From the NCBI GenBank assembly GCA_910586965.1, contig CAJUMF010000018.1:1-64000 (forward strand): DNA of 64,000 nt, in the 5' to 3' direction. A program made the translations under genes and the position numbers. This DNA comes from an uncultured Dorea sp. (lineage in GTDB: Bacteria > Bacillota > Clostridia > Lachnospirales > Lachnospiraceae). Under the pieces are notes generated by a model, which was not told the origin of the DNA, did not search any database, and was given only the letters and a program-made list of their open reading frames with translations. Below, piece after piece: positions 17,720 through 26,121 of this stretch (within the stretch, counting starts at the first letter, position 1; each line of letters begins with the position of its first letter).

Positions 17720-18805
17720 TTATGCGAGGTGGGATGCGATTAGGTCTCCCATCTCTGCGGTTCCTACTTGGGTCTTGCCTTCGGACATGATGTCGATGGT
17801 GCGGTAGCCTTCTTTCAGGACTTTCGCTACGGCGGATTCGATGGCGTCGGCCTCTTTATCAAGGTCAAAGCTAAATCTGAGCATCATGGCTGCGGACAGG
17901 ATGGTCGCAATGGGGTTTGCGATTCCTTTTCCGGCGATGTCCGGCGCAGAGCCGCCGCTTGGCTCGTAGAGGCCGAACTTTGTCTCGTTTAAGCTTGCGC
18001 TTGCCAGCATCCCGATGGAACCTGTCACCATGCTGGCCTCGTCGGAGAGAATGTCTCCGAACATGTTCTCCGTCAGCACCACGTCGAACTGTTTCGGATT
18101 TTTTACAAGCTGCATCGCGCAGTTATCAACAAGCATATGCGTAAGGCTCACTTCCGGGTAGTCGATTGCCACCTCCTCAACGACCTTCCTCCAGAGCCTT
18201 GAAGAGTCAAGGACGTTTGCCTTGTCAACGCTGGTCACTTTCTTCCCGCGTTTCATGGCGATGTCAAAGGCGCGCTTTGCGATTCTTCGAATCTCATTTT
18301 CATTGTATGTAAGGGAGTCGTAGGCGGTCAGCACCCCGTCCTCCGTAACAGTCTTTCTCTCACCGAAATAGAGGCCGCCGGTCAGCTCCCGCATGATCAT
18401 CAGGTCAAATCCGCCCTCCGTAATCTCTTCCTTCAGCGGACATGCGCCCTTAAGCTCATCGTAGAGAATCGCCGGACGTAAGTTTGCAAAAAGATTCAGC
18501 GCTTTGCGGATTGCCAAAAGCCCTGCCTCCGGCCGCTTTGACGGCTCAAGCTGATACCACGGGGAGGTCTTCGCATCCCCGCCGATGGAGCCCATCAACA
18601 CCGCATCGCACTTCTTCGCCCCGGCAATGGTCTCGTCGGTGAGCGGCACTCCATGTACGTCTATGGACGCGCCCCCCAGCAAAAGCTGCGTATAATCACA
18701 GGTATGACCGTAAATCTTTGCCGTCCGGTCAAGAACCTTCATCGCCTCCGTGACAATCTCCGGCCCAATCCCGTCGCCTTTTATCACTCCAATATTCAGA
18801 TTCAT
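17720..18805 (-). CDS. leuB: 3-isopropylmalate dehydrogenase
   Basis: Oxidative decarboxylation of 3-isopropylmalate in leucine synthesis. 361 residues. GVIKGDGIGPEI opens the protein; conserved LTENMFGDILSDEASM and the NAD-binding GSAPDIAGKGIANP are present. Start at MNLNIGVIKG (ATG 18805), preceded by AAGGAAGGAAG; a longer frame to 18829 has no site. leuA, leuC and leuD are not in the window, so this is a split leucine pathway. A 267-bp gap with the palindromic element separates it from ilvD. Confidence 0.95.
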   Translation of the reverse strand: MNLNIGVIKGDGIGPEIVTEAMKVLDRTAKIYGHTCDYTQLLLGGASIDVHGVPLTDETIAGAKKCDAVLMGSIGGDAKTSPWYQLEPSKRPEAGLLAIRKALNLFANLRPAILYDELKGACPLKEEITEGGFDLMIMRELTGGLYFGERKTVTEDGVLTAYDSLTYNENEIRRIAKRAFDIAMKRGKKVTSVDKANVLDSSRLWRKVVEEVAIDYPEVSLTHMLVDNCAMQLVKNPKQFDVVLTENMFGDILSDEASMVTGSIGMLASASLNETKFGLYEPSGGSAPDIAGKGIANPIATILSAAMMLRFSFDLDKEADAIESAVAKVLKEGYRTIDIMSEGKTQVGTAEMGDLIASHLA

Positions 18806-18944
18806 CTTTATCTTCCTTCCTTTATCCAAAAACCTATGTTTTTTATCATATCTTATTTTAGTATATGTTTCAAGACTTTAATTTACTGAAATCTTGATGC
18901 AAATTCAGGAAATCCTTGTATTATTCTTATATAGTTTCGGCAGT

Positions 18945-18990
18945 AAAAGCAAAAAGTTTCCAACGCTTATTAAAAACATCGGAAACTTCT
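18945..18990 (-). terminator. Intrinsic terminator after the tautomerase gene
   Basis: On the minus strand AAGTTTCC (18988-18981) pairs perfectly with GGAAACTT (18961-18954), followed by TTTTTGCTTTT. It separates the tautomerase unit from leuB. Confidence 0.7.
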
Positions 18991-19041
18991 TAGTCTCTTA
19001 AAAAGTCAATATCTCACGGATAGCACACTTGCTTTTAACTG

Positions 19042-19260
19042 TTACGCTTTGTATACTTCTCCTGCATACAGCTCGTCTTTGTTTACGTTAGCCTCAATTT
19101 CACTATTCCAGTCCTCAGGCTTTACATCATGGATCGCTACCGAGAGATGTTCTTTAGCGCATCCAAGTTCATTCATCATTGTCTCCACGATTGCATCTGC
19201 AACCTTCTTCTTAGTTTCATCATCTCTTCCTGCAAACATGTCAATTTTAATATGTGGCAT
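19042..19260 (-). CDS. 4-oxalocrotonate tautomerase family protein
   Basis: 72 residues, normal size for this superfamily. MPHIKIDMFAGRDDETKKK leaves a catalytic N-terminal proline after methionine removal. These small enzymes form hexamers or trimers and catalyse keto-enol tautomerisation or related proton transfers; the substrate here is unknown. GAAAGGAG precedes the ATG. It lies 35 bp downstream of a proline racemase family gene, so the two may act on related keto/imino acids. Confidence 0.88.
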   Translation of the reverse strand: MPHIKIDMFAGRDDETKKKVADAIVETMMNELGCAKEHLSVAIHDVKPEDWNSEIEANVNKDELYAGEVYKA

Positions 19261-19295
19261 AATGTACTCCTTTCATAAACGCATATTCATATTTT

Positions 19296-20318
19296 TTACA
19301 TTCCCAATAAAAATCCGTCTTTGAACGGATCTGCCGGATCTATAAGCCAACAGTTATATCCATCGATATATGCGCCGCCGGTTATAACCGGAACAATAGC
19401 ATCAAAATCACCGACTTTGGCCGTGCGGTCAATTCTGCAATTGAATTTACAGCCCAAAATGCTGTAATATTCGAAGGTATCTCCCTGGGCAATTTCGCCG
19501 GCAGCATATTTTTTTGCAGCCATTGCGGCCGTTCCCGTTCCGCATGGCGAACGGTCAACCTGACCCTCACCGAACACAGCCATATTTACAGTTCTGCCGT
19601 CTGACTGTTTCTGATACAGATCAATTACATCGATAGTATGGATATCAAGTTTAGGGTGTGATACTGTCACCTCCTGATTCAATGAATGCATGATTTTCAT
19701 TCCGATTTCTGTGTAAGCAGATGCATTCTTTCCATCCAATTTCATTCCGAACTGATCTGCATCCACCAGCGCACAAAAACTGCCGCTAAACTCGAGATCA
19801 TATTCAACAATACCATAACCATCGACCATCGTAGACAACCCTTCACGATATGAGAAAGTAGGAACATTCTCGAGGTCTGCCGATACCGCTTTACCTTCCC
19901 GGACATTAACATTGATAGAAACCATTCCGGCAGGCGCGTCGAAAGTAACATGTGTTACAGGCTCAGTCATTTCAACGAATCCTGCCTCGACAACGGCAAC
20001 AGCGGCTGCGATAGTACCATGACCGCACATATTAACTACTCCTCCGTTCTCCAGAAAGAGGACGCCAAAATCAGCTCCCTTGTGGACTGGCTCGACAAGT
20101 GCCACACAGAGCATATCCTTGTGTCCGCGCGGCTCAAAACAAAGCGAAGTTCTGATATAGTCACAGTGCTCCATGAAGAACTGTTTCTTCTCCATCATCG
20201 TTGTACCTTCGACCATTGGAATTCCACTTAGAATTATTCTTGCAGGCTCACCTTCTGTATGAGCCTCCAAAACTCTGAACTCTTCATATTTATTGTGAAA
20301 TTTAGGTGTCAGATCCAT
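19296..20318 (-). CDS. Proline racemase / hydroxyproline epimerase family enzyme
   Basis: 340 residues. Both catalytic cysteines of the racemase/epimerase type are present: C98 in MCGHGT and C259 in DRSPCGTGT. Family members with only one of these are dehydratases, so racemase or epimerase activity is favoured, on proline or a hydroxyproline. GGGAGG precedes the ATG. It is followed by the tautomerase gene. No glycyl-radical or proline reductase genes lie nearby, so the physiological substrate stays open. Confidence 0.88.
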   Translation of the reverse strand: MDLTPKFHNKYEEFRVLEAHTEGEPARIILSGIPMVEGTTMMEKKQFFMEHCDYIRTSLCFEPRGHKDMLCVALVEPVHKGADFGVLFLENGGVVNMCGHGTIAAAVAVVEAGFVEMTEPVTHVTFDAPAGMVSINVNVREGKAVSADLENVPTFSYREGLSTMVDGYGIVEYDLEFSGSFCALVDADQFGMKLDGKNASAYTEIGMKIMHSLNQEVTVSHPKLDIHTIDVIDLYQKQSDGRTVNMAVFGEGQVDRSPCGTGTAAMAAKKYAAGEIAQGDTFEYYSILGCKFNCRIDRTAKVGDFDAIVPVITGGAYIDGYNCWLIDPADPFKDGFLLGM

Positions 20319-20412
20319 TGGATTACCTCCCTTAAATCATTTTTATTACAATGATATCTTTAATTATAGGTCTTATCTACTTTATTAGCGTATTTTTTAC
20401 TTTCCTGCCCGC

Positions 20413-21108
20413 CTAACTCAGCCTGAACTTCTCCTCCAGCCCTTTCCACCTTGTATACGTCTCCAGATGCCTGTCCATCCACTTCCCGTACATTCCGATC
20501 AAAAGCCCGTTCCCAAAAGCCAGCACTACCGTTCCCGGCCCGATGCCCACAATCCCGCCGAACATCAGGAAGGAAAATGCCGCCGCTATGACAAGGCATG
20601 TCAGGTCAAATCCTATTTTGAACGAAGACAGCCGAATCCCAAACCGCTCACTGATTCCCTTCACGAAAAATTCGTAAACCTGGGGATAAAAGTACGTCTT
20701 AAAGTACAGCGCCACCCCCAGTGAATTAAGCAGAAAACCCACAACAAAATACAAAATCCGAAGAGACAGCGGCAGCACCCCCGGAGGGAACCTCTCCGGG
20801 TCAAAATGGGGAACCGCCGTTCTCCAGAAATCCAGCACCGCACCATAGATAAGCCCCGACGCAAACGCAAAAAAATACATCGGCTTTACTTTTCTCATAA
20901 TAATGCAGAATACAATAAAAAGCATTCCCTGGACGATATACTCTGCCTGTCCGAACGTCAGCACCGACACTTTCATGCTCACGATATATGCCGGAGCCAC
21001 CACCATAGACATGCCAAGGTCCGCAGCCGCCAGCATTGCCGTAGCAAAAGAAAGCACGGCTACCGCCAGCCCATAAATCATCTCATTGCTTACTCTGACC
21101 TTCCTCAT
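20413..21108 (-). CDS. YczE/YitT-like integral membrane protein (DUF6198 type)
   Basis: 231 residues with about five or six hydrophobic helices and a basic C-terminal tail. The pattern (LGMSMVVAPAYIVSMK; IGPGTVVLAFGNGLLIG) matches the YczE-like membrane family of Firmicutes, whose function is not established. It begins five bases after the deoD stop codon, so the two are co-transcribed and probably coupled. A link to nucleoside uptake is possible but unproven. Confidence 0.75.
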   Translation of the reverse strand: MRKVRVSNEMIYGLAVAVLSFATAMLAAADLGMSMVVAPAYIVSMKVSVLTFGQAEYIVQGMLFIVFCIIMRKVKPMYFFAFASGLIYGAVLDFWRTAVPHFDPERFPPGVLPLSLRILYFVVGFLLNSLGVALYFKTYFYPQVYEFFVKGISERFGIRLSSFKIGFDLTCLVIAAAFSFLMFGGIVGIGPGTVVLAFGNGLLIGMYGKWMDRHLETYTRWKGLEEKFRLS

Positions 21109-21113
21109 AGAGC

Positions 21114-21815
21114 TTACCCAATCTCAAGCGCAATCTCCATCATCTGGTTAAATCCGGTCTCGCGCTCCTTTGCACTGAGCGCCGCCTCCTTGTAGAGATG
21201 GTCGGAGATTGTAAGGATACAGAGGGCTTTCTTTCCTGCTCTGGCTGCATTCATATAGAGGGCCGCAGCCTCCATCTCAACTGCCAGCACGCCCATCCTG
21301 CGGAAACGGTCGTTAAAATCCTCCCTGTCATTATAGAACACATCAGAAGAAAGGACATTTCCCACTTTCACGTTCGCCCCTCTCTTCCTTGCCGCTCCTA
21401 CCGCCCCCTCTAAAAGCCCATAGTCCGGTATCGGCGCAAATGTTCCCGGAATCCCGTACTGCTCGGCATAGTTGGAGTTGGTGCAGGCTCCCATGGCGAT
21501 GACAATGTCCATCACGTCCACATCATCCTGCATCGCCCCCGCCGAGCCAATCCGTATAATCTTCTCTACATCATAAAAATGATACAGCTCATAGCTGTAA
21601 ATCCCGATAGACGGCATCCCCATGCCGCCGCCCATAACGGAAATCTCCTTCCCCTGGTAAGTTCCCGTATATCCCAGCATATTCCGGACTTCGTTAAAGC
21701 ATACCGGATGTTCCAGGTAAGTCTCCGCGATATACTTTGCCCGCAGAGGGTCTCCCGGCATTAAAACCGTCTTTGCAATCTGCCCTTTTTCGGCCCCATT
21801 ATGTGGTGTTCCCAT
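21114..21815 (-). CDS. deoD: Purine-nucleoside phosphorylase, trimeric-fold DeoD type
   Basis: Phosphorolysis of purine (deoxy)ribonucleosides to base plus (deoxy)ribose-1-phosphate. 233 residues, the DeoD size. VLMPGDPLRAKYIAE gives the phosphate-binding glycine loop; EMEAAALYM binds the ribose and LTISDHL carries the catalytic aspartate. Start at MGTPHNGAEKG (ATG 21815) with AGGAGG eight bases upstream; a longer frame to 21869 is less supported. It belongs with deoC, deoB and guanine deaminase in a salvage region. Confidence 0.95.
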   Translation of the reverse strand: MGTPHNGAEKGQIAKTVLMPGDPLRAKYIAETYLEHPVCFNEVRNMLGYTGTYQGKEISVMGGGMGMPSIGIYSYELYHFYDVEKIIRIGSAGAMQDDVDVMDIVIAMGACTNSNYAEQYGIPGTFAPIPDYGLLEGAVGAARKRGANVKVGNVLSSDVFYNDREDFNDRFRRMGVLAVEMEAAALYMNAARAGKKALCILTISDHLYKEAALSAKERETGFNQMMEIALEIG

Positions 21816-21913
21816 AAAATCATCCTCCTTTTTCATTATTCCCTGTTTTCGATTGCTTTCTTCTATCATAACATCTCACCGCCGGAATCTCCACACATTT
21901 TCCTGCATTAACA

Positions 21914-21951
21914 ACAAAAAGACCTGCCATCCACGGTCACGGGCATGACAG
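21914..21951 (-). terminator. Intrinsic terminator after the YgjV-like gene
   Basis: On the minus strand CTGTCAT pairs with ATGGCAG (one G-U), with a further imperfect inner stem, followed by GTCTTTTTGTTG. It ends the deoC-YgjV unit just before deoD. Confidence 0.6.
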
Positions 21952-21960
21952 TTTAGCGCA

Positions 21961-22260
21961 TCAATTTATCCTTTTAACATATCTGTCCTTTTCTTTGGCA
22001 AACCCCATCTTCTTCAGATAGCTGGCATGAGCCTGCTCCTTCCTGTCGAGCTTGATGAGATTGTAGATATTGATGGTCACCAGGCAGAAGTTCATAAGAG
22101 CCGTCGGATAAGAATGGATGATCAGCGCATATACAGCAAAGATACCGCTCCCTACTGTATTGATCACCCTGAGCCTTACCACCGAAGACATCAGCATGGA
22201 CACCACGACTAGGACAGAGCCTGTATACCCCACCATCTCAATGATCATCGATACATTCAT
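21961..22260 (-). CDS. YgjV-like small membrane protein
   Basis: About 99 residues with three hydrophobic segments and a charged tail (KEQAHASYLKKMGFAKEKDR). The arrangement resembles the YgjV inner-membrane family, of unknown role. The start is ATG at 22260 or TTG at 22266, both downstream of AAGGAG. It lies about 10 bp after deoC, so the two form one unit ended by a hairpin terminator. Confidence 0.65.
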   Translation of the reverse strand: MNVSMIIEMVGYTGSVLVVVSMLMSSVVRLRVINTVGSGIFAVYALIIHSYPTALMNFCLVTINIYNLIKLDRKEQAHASYLKKMGFAKEKDRYVKRIN

Positions 22261-22275
22261 AACCAATTTTTCTCC

Positions 22276-22944
22276 TTAGTATCCGGAACCCGAATCCGTA
22301 TTTTTCATGATCTTCACCAGCCTGCTTGTGCCGAGCCTGTCTGCCCCGGCTTTTACAAACTCCTGCGCGTCGTCAAAGGACGAGATGCCTCCTGCCGCCT
22401 TCACTTTTACATCCTTTCCCACATGCTCCCGCATAAGCTTTACATCCGCAAGCGTAGCTCCCCCGGTGGAAAATCCCGTGGATGTCTTGATGTATTCCGC
22501 TCCCGCACCCGTGACAATCTCGCACATCTTGATCTTCTCTTCTTCCGTGAGAAGGCATGTCTCGATGATCACCTTCAGTATCTTCCCCCCGCAGGCCTCG
22601 TGGACCTGGCGGATCTCGTCTTCAATTTCCTGATACCTTTTGTCTTTCAGATACCCGATATTGATCACCATGTCAATCTCCTCGGCTCCGTTCTCAACCG
22701 CATCCTTCGTCTCAAAGACCTTTACCGCCGCAGTGCTGTACCCGTTGGGGAATCCGATAACGGTGCAGATTGGGAGTTTCCCCTCCACATACTCTGCCGC
22801 CTGCCTGACATAAGATGCCGGGATGCAGGCGGACGCAGCATCATACTTTATGGCATCATCAAGTATCCCCCGGATTTCCTCCCATGTCGCTGCCTGCCCA
22901 AGCAGCGTGTGGTCAACAAGCTTTAAAATATCCTCTCTCTTCAT
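22276..22944 (-). CDS. deoC: Deoxyribose-phosphate aldolase
   Basis: Cleaves deoxyribose-5-phosphate to glyceraldehyde-3-phosphate and acetaldehyde, feeding deoxynucleosides into glycolysis. 222 residues. The Schiff-base lysine region KVIIETCLL and the second lysine region VKAAGGISS are present, and IDMVINIG precedes them. GAGAGG lies before the ATG. Downstream of deoB, upstream of the YgjV-like gene. Confidence 0.95.
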   Translation of the reverse strand: MKREDILKLVDHTLLGQAATWEEIRGILDDAIKYDAASACIPASYVRQAAEYVEGKLPICTVIGFPNGYSTAAVKVFETKDAVENGAEEIDMVINIGYLKDKRYQEIEDEIRQVHEACGGKILKVIIETCLLTEEEKIKMCEIVTGAGAEYIKTSTGFSTGGATLADVKLMREHVGKDVKVKAAGGISSFDDAQEFVKAGADRLGTSRLVKIMKNTDSGSGY

Positions 22945-23034
22945 AAATATATCCTCTCTTTCTTAAAATAGCGAAACAATACTAACCAACAATGCACTCA
23001 TGATGCTGACAAACTACCTGACTCCTTTTTTCGT

Positions 23035-24225
23035 TTACTTTAATTTTCCCAATATGGAACTTCCAATCGTTCCTTCCGGCATAGCAAGCCCGAAATTGTC
23101 GGCAATCGTCGCGCCGATCACCGCAAAGGTCTCCGCGTCCTTAAGTTTCCCGCACCCTTCCATGGACGGGGAATAGGCAAGGAACGGCACTTTTTCCCTT
23201 GTGTGGTCTGTACCCGTATGGGTCGGGTCATTTCCGTGGTCCGCCGTGATGATCAGAAGGTCGTCCTCCTGCAAAAGCTTTAGCAGCTCTCCCAGCTTTA
23301 CATCGAACTTTTCAATCTCCTTCGCATAGCCTTCCACATCCCTGCGGTGCCCCCACAAAGCATCAAAATCCACAAGATTCACATAGCAGAGCCCTTCAAA
23401 ATCTCTTTTCGCAATCTCAATCGTCTGTTCCATCCCATGTACCGAGCTTTTGGACTTATTGGATTCGGTAAGCCCTTCCCCGTCAAAGATGTCAAAGATC
23501 TTCCCCACCGATATCACTGAAAGCCCGGCATCCTTAAGCACATTGAGCGCAGTCCTTCCGTAAGGCTTTAACGCGTAATCATGGCGGTTGCTCGTACGCT
23601 TAAACTCCCCTTTCTTCTTTCCCACATAGGGTCTTGCGATGACGCGCCCCACCTTCCACTCGTCTTTCATCGTGATCTCGCGGGCAATCTCGCAGCACCG
23701 GTACAGCTCCTCAAGCCCGAAAGTCTCTTCATTTCCGCAAATCTGCAAAACGGAATCCGCCGAAGTATACACGATCATATGCCCTGTGGCAATCTCTTCT
23801 TCCGCCAGCTCTTCTAAAATCGCCGTTCCGCTGGCGCTCTTATTTCCGATAATGGTCCGCCCTGTCCTCTGTGACAACTCATCTATAAGTTCCCGGGGGA
23901 ATCCGGTCTCCGTAAATGTCTGAAAAGGTTTTGTAATATAAAGCCCCATCATCTCCCAGTGGCCGGTCATTGTATCTTTCCCGGTACTTGCCTCATAAAG
24001 GTATGTATAATATCCCATCGGCTCTTTCACTGCCTCCACCTGCTTTAAGGGATGAAGGTTCGCCAGTCCGAGTTTCGCAAGGTTTGGGATAACAAACTTA
24101 TCCATCCGCTGGGAGATATGCCCCAGAGTATCCGTCCCTGCATCGCCGTAATCCGCCGCGTCCGGCAGCGCGCCTACGCCGAGAGAATCCACAACAATTG
24201 TAAATATACGTCTGTATTTCTTCAT
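23035..24225 (-). CDS. deoB: Phosphopentomutase
   Basis: Interconverts (deoxy)ribose-1- and -5-phosphate, linking DeoD to DeoC. 396 residues, alkaline-phosphatase superfamily. The metal/nucleophile site includes IVVDSLGVGALPDA at the N-terminus, ASTGKDTMTGHWE with the phosphorylated threonine, and ITADHGNDPTHTGTDHTRE at the C-terminus. GGAAGGAAGGG precedes the ATG. Confidence 0.96.
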   Translation of the reverse strand: MKKYRRIFTIVVDSLGVGALPDAADYGDAGTDTLGHISQRMDKFVIPNLAKLGLANLHPLKQVEAVKEPMGYYTYLYEASTGKDTMTGHWEMMGLYITKPFQTFTETGFPRELIDELSQRTGRTIIGNKSASGTAILEELAEEEIATGHMIVYTSADSVLQICGNEETFGLEELYRCCEIAREITMKDEWKVGRVIARPYVGKKKGEFKRTSNRHDYALKPYGRTALNVLKDAGLSVISVGKIFDIFDGEGLTESNKSKSSVHGMEQTIEIAKRDFEGLCYVNLVDFDALWGHRRDVEGYAKEIEKFDVKLGELLKLLQEDDLLIITADHGNDPTHTGTDHTREKVPFLAYSPSMEGCGKLKDAETFAVIGATIADNFGLAMPEGTIGSSILGKLK

Positions 24226-24242
24226 ACTAATACCCTTCCTTC

Positions 24243-24650
24243 CTATTCTTTATATTGTTTTAACTTTAAAAATTGTTCCTGCGAAAGCATGATTTTTCCG
24301 TTTTCATTCGAGATATAGCCGTCCTTTTTTCCGTTCCTGTACGATTTGAGCAGATAATCCACCAGCCTTTCCGTGCAGCTCATGAATATATACTCCCGGT
24401 CAACTATCCGCTCGGAAGTAAGCGTAGCCATAATATTTTTCATTCGGAGAAACAGCGCGTTCTCATCGCGGCGTATCCAGCTCATATAACTCTTCGCCGG
24501 AATCTTAAGCAGCCTGCAGTCCTTCGCCGCGCATATGGAGATGCAGTACTCCGGGATTTCCGCAAATATCTCAAAATCACCGACAATATACATTCTCGTG
24601 AAATCCATAAAGTAATACACACGCCCCATCCGCTGATGGTTTCCCTATAA
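24243..24650 (-). pseudogene. Remnant of a Crp/Fnr-family regulator
   Basis: The open frame 24243-24629 (128 residues) reads as the middle of a Crp/Fnr-type protein: end of the sensor beta-roll, then the long dimerisation helix (ALFLRMKNIMATLTSERIV) and the start of the DNA-binding part (LSQEQF). The first two thirds of the sensor domain are missing (a stop lies just upstream in frame), and the helix-turn-helix is cut off after LSQEQF. No ribosome binding site. It lies between guanine deaminase and deoB, so it may be a decayed local regulator of this salvage cluster. Confidence 0.65.
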
Positions 24651-24679
24651 TCTCCATCAACTGCTGTTTCGATCTCATC

Positions 24680-25963
24680 TTAACTCTCCCGGAATATCAC
24701 CTGGCCGTCCACGAATTTTGCCGCGATACAGCGCTCGTCGGCCAGATAAATCAGCCGTTCTAAGCGTTCCTTCGCGCTCAGCTTTCGAGGGTGTCTTAGC
24801 ATACTGTCATCGAGCACCACTGCGTCAAACTCGTACCCTTCTTCAAAGCTCCCGACGTTTCCAAAGAATTCTCCTCCGCCCTTTGTCGCCATAAAAAACA
24901 CTTCCTCCATCGTCAGCGGCACCACCGACTGGTCATAAAGCCTCCATCTGAGTTTGGAACACTGCACCGCCAGAGCCATCGCCTTGAAGACAGACAGGGA
25001 GGAGCCTGCCGCAACATCTGTCCCAAGCCCTACCTTCATCCCTTTTTCCAGATACCTCTTTACCGGTGCCACGCCGGAAGACAGGTTCGCGTTGGATTCC
25101 GGGCAATGGGCGATAAATACCCCCTGCCTTCGCATCAGCTCTGTCTCTTCTTCCCCGCAGTGGACGCAGTGAGCCATGATTGTCGGGCAGGAGTTCCCAA
25201 ACAGACCATAGCGGTCGTAAGTCTCTCCATAATGCGACGTGCCCGGGCACAGCTCTTTCACCCAATCAATCTCATCCAGGTTCTCAGACAAATGCGACTG
25301 TACCGGCAGCCCGTATTTCTTCTGCAGCCCCGACAGCCTCTCCAACAGTTCATCCGTACATGACGGGGTAAATCTCGGGGTCAGCACAGGCTTTATATTT
25401 TTAAATCCCTGACTTTTAAGCAGCCACTCTTCCGTGTCTTTTTCCGACTTTTCAGCACTCTCCTCACACAGATATTCCGGACTGTTCCTGTCCATATTCA
25501 CTTTCCCGACATAGGCCTTAATCCCCGTCTCCTCCAGCTTTTCCATCAGCAGGAGCGTCGCCTGCGTATGGATAGTCGCGAAAATGCATGCCCTCGTGGT
25601 TGCGCTGTTTTTCAGGTCCTCTGCGAAAATGTCATATGCCTCTCCTGCATATTCCAAATCCCCGTACCTTGCCTCTTCCACAAATGTATGCGTATTCAGC
25701 CAGTCAATCAGCTCCAGATCCATGCCCATACCGCGGAATGCATACTGCGGCGCATGTACATGCAGATCCACAAGCCCGGGGATGATTATCTTGTCTTCGT
25801 AATTATAGCAAGGCAGCGTCTCATATTCTTTTGGGAGCGTGTCATACACCCCGGCGCACCTTCCGTCCTCACACACGGCATAGCCATTTTCTGTTATACA
25901 CAGCTCTTCCCTTGATTCGCTGTAACAGATATTTCCTTTGAATACATAGTTCTTCATTATCAT
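24680..25963 (-). CDS. guaD: Guanine deaminase (amidohydrolase family)
   Basis: 427 residues. Zinc-binding and catalytic motifs of guanine deaminases are present: PGLVDLHVHAPQYAFRGMG, SHLSEN, AHCVHC and GLGTDVAAG. It converts guanine to xanthine, which fits next to DeoD (releases guanine), DeoB and DeoC. The first ATG has AAGGA five bases upstream; the third codon is also ATG. The downstream regulator is broken. Confidence 0.9.
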   Translation of the reverse strand: MIMKNYVFKGNICYSESREELCITENGYAVCEDGRCAGVYDTLPKEYETLPCYNYEDKIIIPGLVDLHVHAPQYAFRGMGMDLELIDWLNTHTFVEEARYGDLEYAGEAYDIFAEDLKNSATTRACIFATIHTQATLLLMEKLEETGIKAYVGKVNMDRNSPEYLCEESAEKSEKDTEEWLLKSQGFKNIKPVLTPRFTPSCTDELLERLSGLQKKYGLPVQSHLSENLDEIDWVKELCPGTSHYGETYDRYGLFGNSCPTIMAHCVHCGEEETELMRRQGVFIAHCPESNANLSSGVAPVKRYLEKGMKVGLGTDVAAGSSLSVFKAMALAVQCSKLRWRLYDQSVVPLTMEEVFFMATKGGGEFFGNVGSFEEGYEFDAVVLDDSMLRHPRKLSAKERLERLIYLADERCIAAKFVDGQVIFRES

Positions 25964-26035
25964 CGATTTCCTTTTTTCTTTTACTTTAACATATTACCTA
26001 ACAAATAAGAACCCTGCTTTAGATAAATTATACAT

Positions 26036-26076
26036 ATCACAAAAAGACCCTGCCACCCATACTTACATGGACAGCA
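26036..26076 (-). terminator. Intrinsic terminator after glgP
   Basis: On the minus strand TGCTGTCCATG faces the ATGGGTGGCAG arm across a short loop (imperfect, one G-U and bulges), followed by GGTCTTTTTG. Its design is close to the one after the YgjV-like gene. Confidence 0.55.
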
Positions 26077-26121
26077 AGATCTCTCCTGTCATCACAGAGC
26101 ATCCGTTTCCGGATGCAAACT

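Noticed and set aside
21816..22960. Possible purine riboswitch near deoD/deoC
   Set aside because: No conserved purine aptamer core sequence is visible in the leaders.
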